7,873 nucleotides of DNA from positions 1 to 7,873 of the forward strand of contig JASLVI010000063.1 of assembly GCA_030741455.1 (NCBI GenBank). Direction: 5' to 3'. Positions 5,543 to 7,873 of the stretch are shown piece after piece. Below the pieces are notes generated by a model, which was not told the origin of the DNA, ran no database searches, and was given only the letters and a program-made list of their open reading frames with translations. The first letter of the stretch is position 1. The number at the start of each line of letters is the position of its first letter. The position numbers and the translations under genes were made by a program. This DNA is from Candidatus Poseidoniaceae archaeon. Its GTDB lineage: Archaea; Thermoplasmatota; Poseidoniia; Poseidoniales; Poseidoniaceae.

Positions 5543-6886
5543 ATGCAGGGGTCGTATTCATCATCGACGTCGCATCTGCACGCTGAGTCAAGATGGAGCA
5601 GTGTCTGGAGGATGCTCAGCATTGTTATTCTGCTTTGGATTCTTGCGCAGTTCGTTCTTCTAATTGCTATTGGTTTCGTCGAACTTGATGGTGCAATCAT
5701 CATCGCAGGATCCTTGTGTTCCTTCCCACTGGTCGCATTATTGCTATACATAAGAAGGCCGAAGCTTGAACATCTTATCATCGCTGAGCCAACTACGCAA
5801 GGGCAATACATCCATTCGCTGCCCAACTCAAAGATTTTGCAAACGCCCGTGCCTACGACCGTTCGTCAATTCATTGTGCGTTCACGTCATCCTCTCCGTG
5901 TACCGAAATCAAAACAACTCTGGTTGCTCTTTTTGGGAGGTGTCCTCGTTTCATCAATCGCCTTTGCACCCCTCTTATTTGATTCAAGCAACCTCATGTT
6001 CATTCTCTTAGCACTCTTTGTAGCTATTCCTGCATGGTTGGTCGGATTTTCAACACCGGTGTTTGCATGGTGGAGTTTTTCTTCCTCACGATTCCATATG
6101 TCAACCACTCGCCAACAAGGTGAAGCAATGCTCATTGCAGGGATGCTTTCGACCTTCCCTGCACTCATTATCAATTCACTTATCACGCCCGGTGCAGTGT
6201 CGTTGTTGAGTGGAGGCCAAGCATCAGCAGCGCTTGTCGAGACAATTACTATCGTCATCTCTGCCCCGGTTGGGGAAGAATTGTGCAAAGCATTAGCGGT
6301 ACTTTCTCTTGCAGGGATGATCGATTCGAAGAAACGCGGCTTTCAAGTTGGTTTTACAGTCGGGTTAGGTTTTGCTCTTCTTGAAAACTTGCAATACATT
6401 CTCTTGAGTCTATTTGCAGGCGAAGTCGTGGCCTTTTCGTATGGATTCACAACCGTTATTCGAGGAATTGGTTCAATACCTGGCCATGCCATGTGGACAG
6501 CCTGCAGTGGTTATGCGATTGGACATATGCTCGAGCAAAAAAGACAAGCAATCCAAATCCCGGATTTCAAGCAATGGAATCTTGTCAATCCACTCAATCC
6601 ATCAGGAGGGTCTGCAATAGGACATGGCACCCATTACAACCAATCAACCTTGTTTACGAAGTCATCAAACCTCCAACTTCCTACATCTGTCCCAGTTATG
6701 CTCGGAATTGCTATGCTTGGACATGCATTTTGGAATGGAAGTTCCATCTTAATCTCATACATTTCGATTAATCTCGATCCGGTTTTGGGCCTCATCGTAG
6801 AGTTAGGATGGATTGTGATTCTTATCACCTTACTCTGGACCTTTGGAAGGTTTGTTCTTGCAGCTGCAATGGAACAAGAGCGCTAA
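5543..6886 (+). CDS. PrsW-family intramembrane metalloprotease homologue
   Basis: This is a polytopic membrane protein of 447 residues with about ten hydrophobic segments. It carries all four PrsW motifs: EELCK at 245-249 (Glu245, Glu246, Lys249), GFALLEN at 276-282 (Glu281, Asn282), an Arg-to-His motif RGIGSIPGH at 307-315 and GHAFWN at 393-398 (His394, Asn398). In Bacillus, PrsW performs site-1 cleavage of the anti-sigma factor RsiW; wider family members belong to the CPBP-like superfamily of membrane proteases. The natural substrate here is unknown, and an anti-sigma role is unlikely in an archaeon. A polar N-terminus (1-20), two helices (about 24-70), a soluble linker (71-125) and more helices precede the catalytic core. 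A hydrophilic insert (about 331-383) separates motifs three and four. The ATG at 5543 is the first in frame and precedes the first helix by about 23 residues. No Shine-Dalgarno sequence is visible. The DUF92 gene follows 80 bases downstream. Confidence 0.85.
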   Translation: MQGSYSSSTSHLHAESRWSSVWRMLSIVILLWILAQFVLLIAIGFVELDGAIIIAGSLCSFPLVALLLYIRRPKLEHLIIAEPTTQGQYIHSLPNSKILQTPVPTTVRQFIVRSRHPLRVPKSKQLWLLFLGGVLVSSIAFAPLLFDSSNLMFILLALFVAIPAWLVGFSTPVFAWWSFSSSRFHMSTTRQQGEAMLIAGMLSTFPALIINSLITPGAVSLLSGGQASAALVETITIVISAPVGEELCKALAVLSLAGMIDSKKRGFQVGFTVGLGFALLENLQYILLSLFAGEVVAFSYGFTTVIRGIGSIPGHAMWTACSGYAIGHMLEQKRQAIQIPDFKQWNLVNPLNPSGGSAIGHGTHYNQSTLFTKSSNLQLPTSVPVMLGIAMLGHAFWNGSSILISYISINLDPVLGLIVELGWIVILITLLWTFGRFVLAAAMEQER

Positions 6887-6955
6887 GGGCCAAACCGCAT
6901 TCTACAGAGGCATCCGCTACGCAAAGAACAAAACCAATCACTTTGGCTCCACGAT

Positions 6956-6959
6956 GAGG
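6956..6959 (+). promoter_or_regulatory. Ribosome binding site of the DUF92 gene
   Basis: GAGG, within TGAGGG, lies seven bases before the ATG at 6967. It is the only clear Shine-Dalgarno-like site in the window. It supports the chosen start and suggests the gene is translated from an internal position on a longer mRNA, for example with the upstream protease gene. Confidence 0.5.
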
Positions 6960-6966
6960 GCTTGTC

Positions 6967-7728
6967 ATGGATTTCACCACAGGAGGTTTCGTGGAGGGGA
7001 ATATTCTCGTCACAACCGCCCTCATTTTTGGTCTTATCACTGCCTCACTGCGAGCCAATATTCTTGACAAACAGGGAATTATTGCTGCGGCAGTACTCGG
7101 GTTCTTTGTCGGGTGCCTTGGCCATTGGACGTGGCTGCTTCTGCTCCTCTGTTTCTTATTGAGTAGCCACATTGCAACAAAATGGAGATTCGAAGAGAAA
7201 ACCGAACGTGGATTAAATGAATCATCCGATGGGCACCGAGGGTGGATCAATGTTGCTGCAAATGGAGGCATGCCAGCACTCGTAGCCCTGCTTGCATTCT
7301 TGCTGGAAGATTGGGAAAGTGGCCTGTGGATGTTTGCTGCCGCAGTTGCTGTTGCAACATCCGATACATGGGCAAGTGAAATTGGTTGTCTCGATGATAG
7401 AGTACGAATGATTACAACACTGAAATCTTGTGAGGCAGGCGTGAACGGTGGATTTTCTCCGAACGGACAACTTGCTGCAGCCTCAGGAGGTCTGCTTATT
7501 GGCGTAAGCGCGCTTGCTGCGAGTCTTGTGATGTTTTCTACAACAATCAATGATCAATTCATGCTCGCAGCAATCGTTGCAGGACTTGGTTTCCTCGGTT
7601 GCCAAATCGACAGTGTTCTCGGAGCAGTCCTTGAAAATCGAGGATTTCTAACCAAAGGATCGGTTAATGCATTATCCATTATCGCTGGTGTCGCCCTCAT
7701 GTGGCTCTACATGGGAAGGCCGATGTAA
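6967..7728 (+). CDS. DUF92 family integral membrane protein (VTE6-like)
   Basis: The 253-residue protein has about six membrane helices and the conserved DUF92 blocks: DGHRGWINVAANGG (88-101) after the second or third helix, ATSDTWASEIG (130-140), GVNGGFSPNGQLAAASGG (158-175) and CQIDSVLGAVLENRG (212-226), with KGSVNALSIIAG (230-241) at the end. Length and motif order match the family. The only experimentally understood relative I know of is plant VTE6, a phytyl-phosphate kinase in tocopherol synthesis. By analogy an archaeal member could phosphorylate a polyprenyl phosphate for lipid or prenyl salvage, but this is inference. The start at 6967 has a GAGG site seven bases upstream. It lies 80 bases after the PrsW-like gene and 41 bases before the next plus-strand gene, so the three may form one transcript. 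A long reverse-strand frame crosses it but has no gene-like features. Confidence 0.88.
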   Translation: MDFTTGGFVEGNILVTTALIFGLITASLRANILDKQGIIAAAVLGFFVGCLGHWTWLLLLLCFLLSSHIATKWRFEEKTERGLNESSDGHRGWINVAANGGMPALVALLAFLLEDWESGLWMFAAAVAVATSDTWASEIGCLDDRVRMITTLKSCEAGVNGGFSPNGQLAAASGGLLIGVSALAASLVMFSTTINDQFMLAAIVAGLGFLGCQIDSVLGAVLENRGFLTKGSVNALSIIAGVALMWLYMGRPM

Positions 7729-7744
7729 ATCGTCGTCGACTTCA

Positions 7745-7756
7745 TGAACTGGTTCA
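7745..7756. other. Short dyad before the last gene
   Basis: TGAAC (7745-7749) and GTTCA (7752-7756) are inverted repeats two bases apart, 14 bases before the ATG at 7770. The spacing is too tight for a stable RNA hairpin, so if functional it would be a protein-binding site. With five-base arms, chance is quite possible. Confidence 0.2.
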
Positions 7757-7769
7757 CACTCAGCGTGTC

Positions 7770-7873
7770 ATGCGCCATCGCCACGTCATAGCCGTGTTGC
7801 TCATGGCGTTGTTTTTCTCTGGACTTGGCCTCTCGACCGTCAAAGGTATCGAGAATGTCAATTACGAAGCAGG
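7770..7873 (+). CDS. N-terminus of a probable secreted or membrane-anchored protein, cut by window edge
   Basis: The frame from the ATG at 7770 is open to the end of the window: 34 complete codons and two further bases. The N-terminus begins with a basic stretch (MRHRH), then a hydrophobic run VIAVLLMALFFSGLGL (about 6-21), then polar residues TVKGIENVNYEAG. This is the pattern of a Sec signal peptide or a single N-terminal anchor, with possible cleavage around residues 22-26. The rest of the protein lies outside the window, so no family can be given. It starts 41 bases after the DUF92 stop codon on the same strand. No other ATG lies in this frame in the gap, and a competing ATG at 7744 in another frame stops after 15 codons. 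Confidence 0.6.
   Translation, partial: MRHRHVIAVLLMALFFSGLGLSTVKGIENVNYEA

Noticed and set aside
5887..6288. A 133-codon minus-strand frame
   Set aside because: It is antisense to the membrane core of the PrsW-like protein and shows no domain or plausible start context.
6825..7550. A 241-codon open frame on the minus strand
   Set aside because: It lies antisense to the DUF92 gene and the end of the PrsW-like gene, both with clear family motifs. Its translation is Ser/Pro/Arg-rich with no recognisable domain, typical of a shadow frame.
1..7873. CRISPR arrays, insertion sequences, integrase or defence genes
   Set aside because: I saw no regularly spaced repeats, terminal inverted repeats with a transposase, or nuclease/defence domains. 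The region looks like ordinary chromosome apart from the guide RNA candidate.

Overview
This window reads like chromosome from a marine planktonic archaeon, most likely Candidatus Poseidoniia (Marine Group II euryarchaeota, phylum Thermoplasmatota). The grounds are indirect: moderate GC content, short intergenic gaps, and mostly no Shine-Dalgarno sequence, with AT-rich TATA-like elements about 25-30 bases before several start codons as expected for leaderless archaeal transcripts. A candidate C/D box guide RNA, an archaeal/eukaryotic RNA class, also fits. No marker gene is present, so the assignment is an inference. I see no insertion sequence, CRISPR array, tRNA or rRNA.

Left part, minus strand: positions 1-2104 hold the first ~701 codons of an MMPL/RND-type membrane transporter that runs off the left edge. 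Upstream of it on the same strand, 48 bases away, is an unrecognised soluble acidic protein of 200 residues (2153-2755). A divergent control region of about 100 bases (2756-2856) follows, with a repeated ACTTAAT element on either side of a short dyad.

Middle, plus strand: a peptide methionine sulfoxide reductase (msrA, 2857-3378), then a 1-pyrroline-5-carboxylate dehydrogenase (3432-5063), which carries out the second step of proline breakdown to glutamate. The dehydrogenase overlaps the end of a small convergent two-helix membrane protein (5045-5353, minus) by 19 bases.

The gap between that small gene and the next plus-strand gene holds the most interesting item. At 5436-5501 there is a compact candidate C/D box guide RNA with box C, a near-consensus C', a 12-base guide, box D and a GC-rich closing stem. 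Its D guide can pair over 11 positions with the A-loop region of 23S rRNA as I recall that sequence.

Right part, plus strand: a PrsW-family intramembrane metalloprotease homologue (5543-6886) with all four conserved motifs, a DUF92 integral membrane protein related to plant phytyl-phosphate kinase VTE6 (6967-7728), and the N-terminus of a probable secreted or anchored protein (7770 to the right edge).

The content is mostly envelope (MMPL, PrsW, DUF92, small membrane protein, signal-peptide protein) plus oxidative repair and amino-acid catabolism. No single operon-scale pathway is apparent. All genes look intact except the two cut by the window edges.
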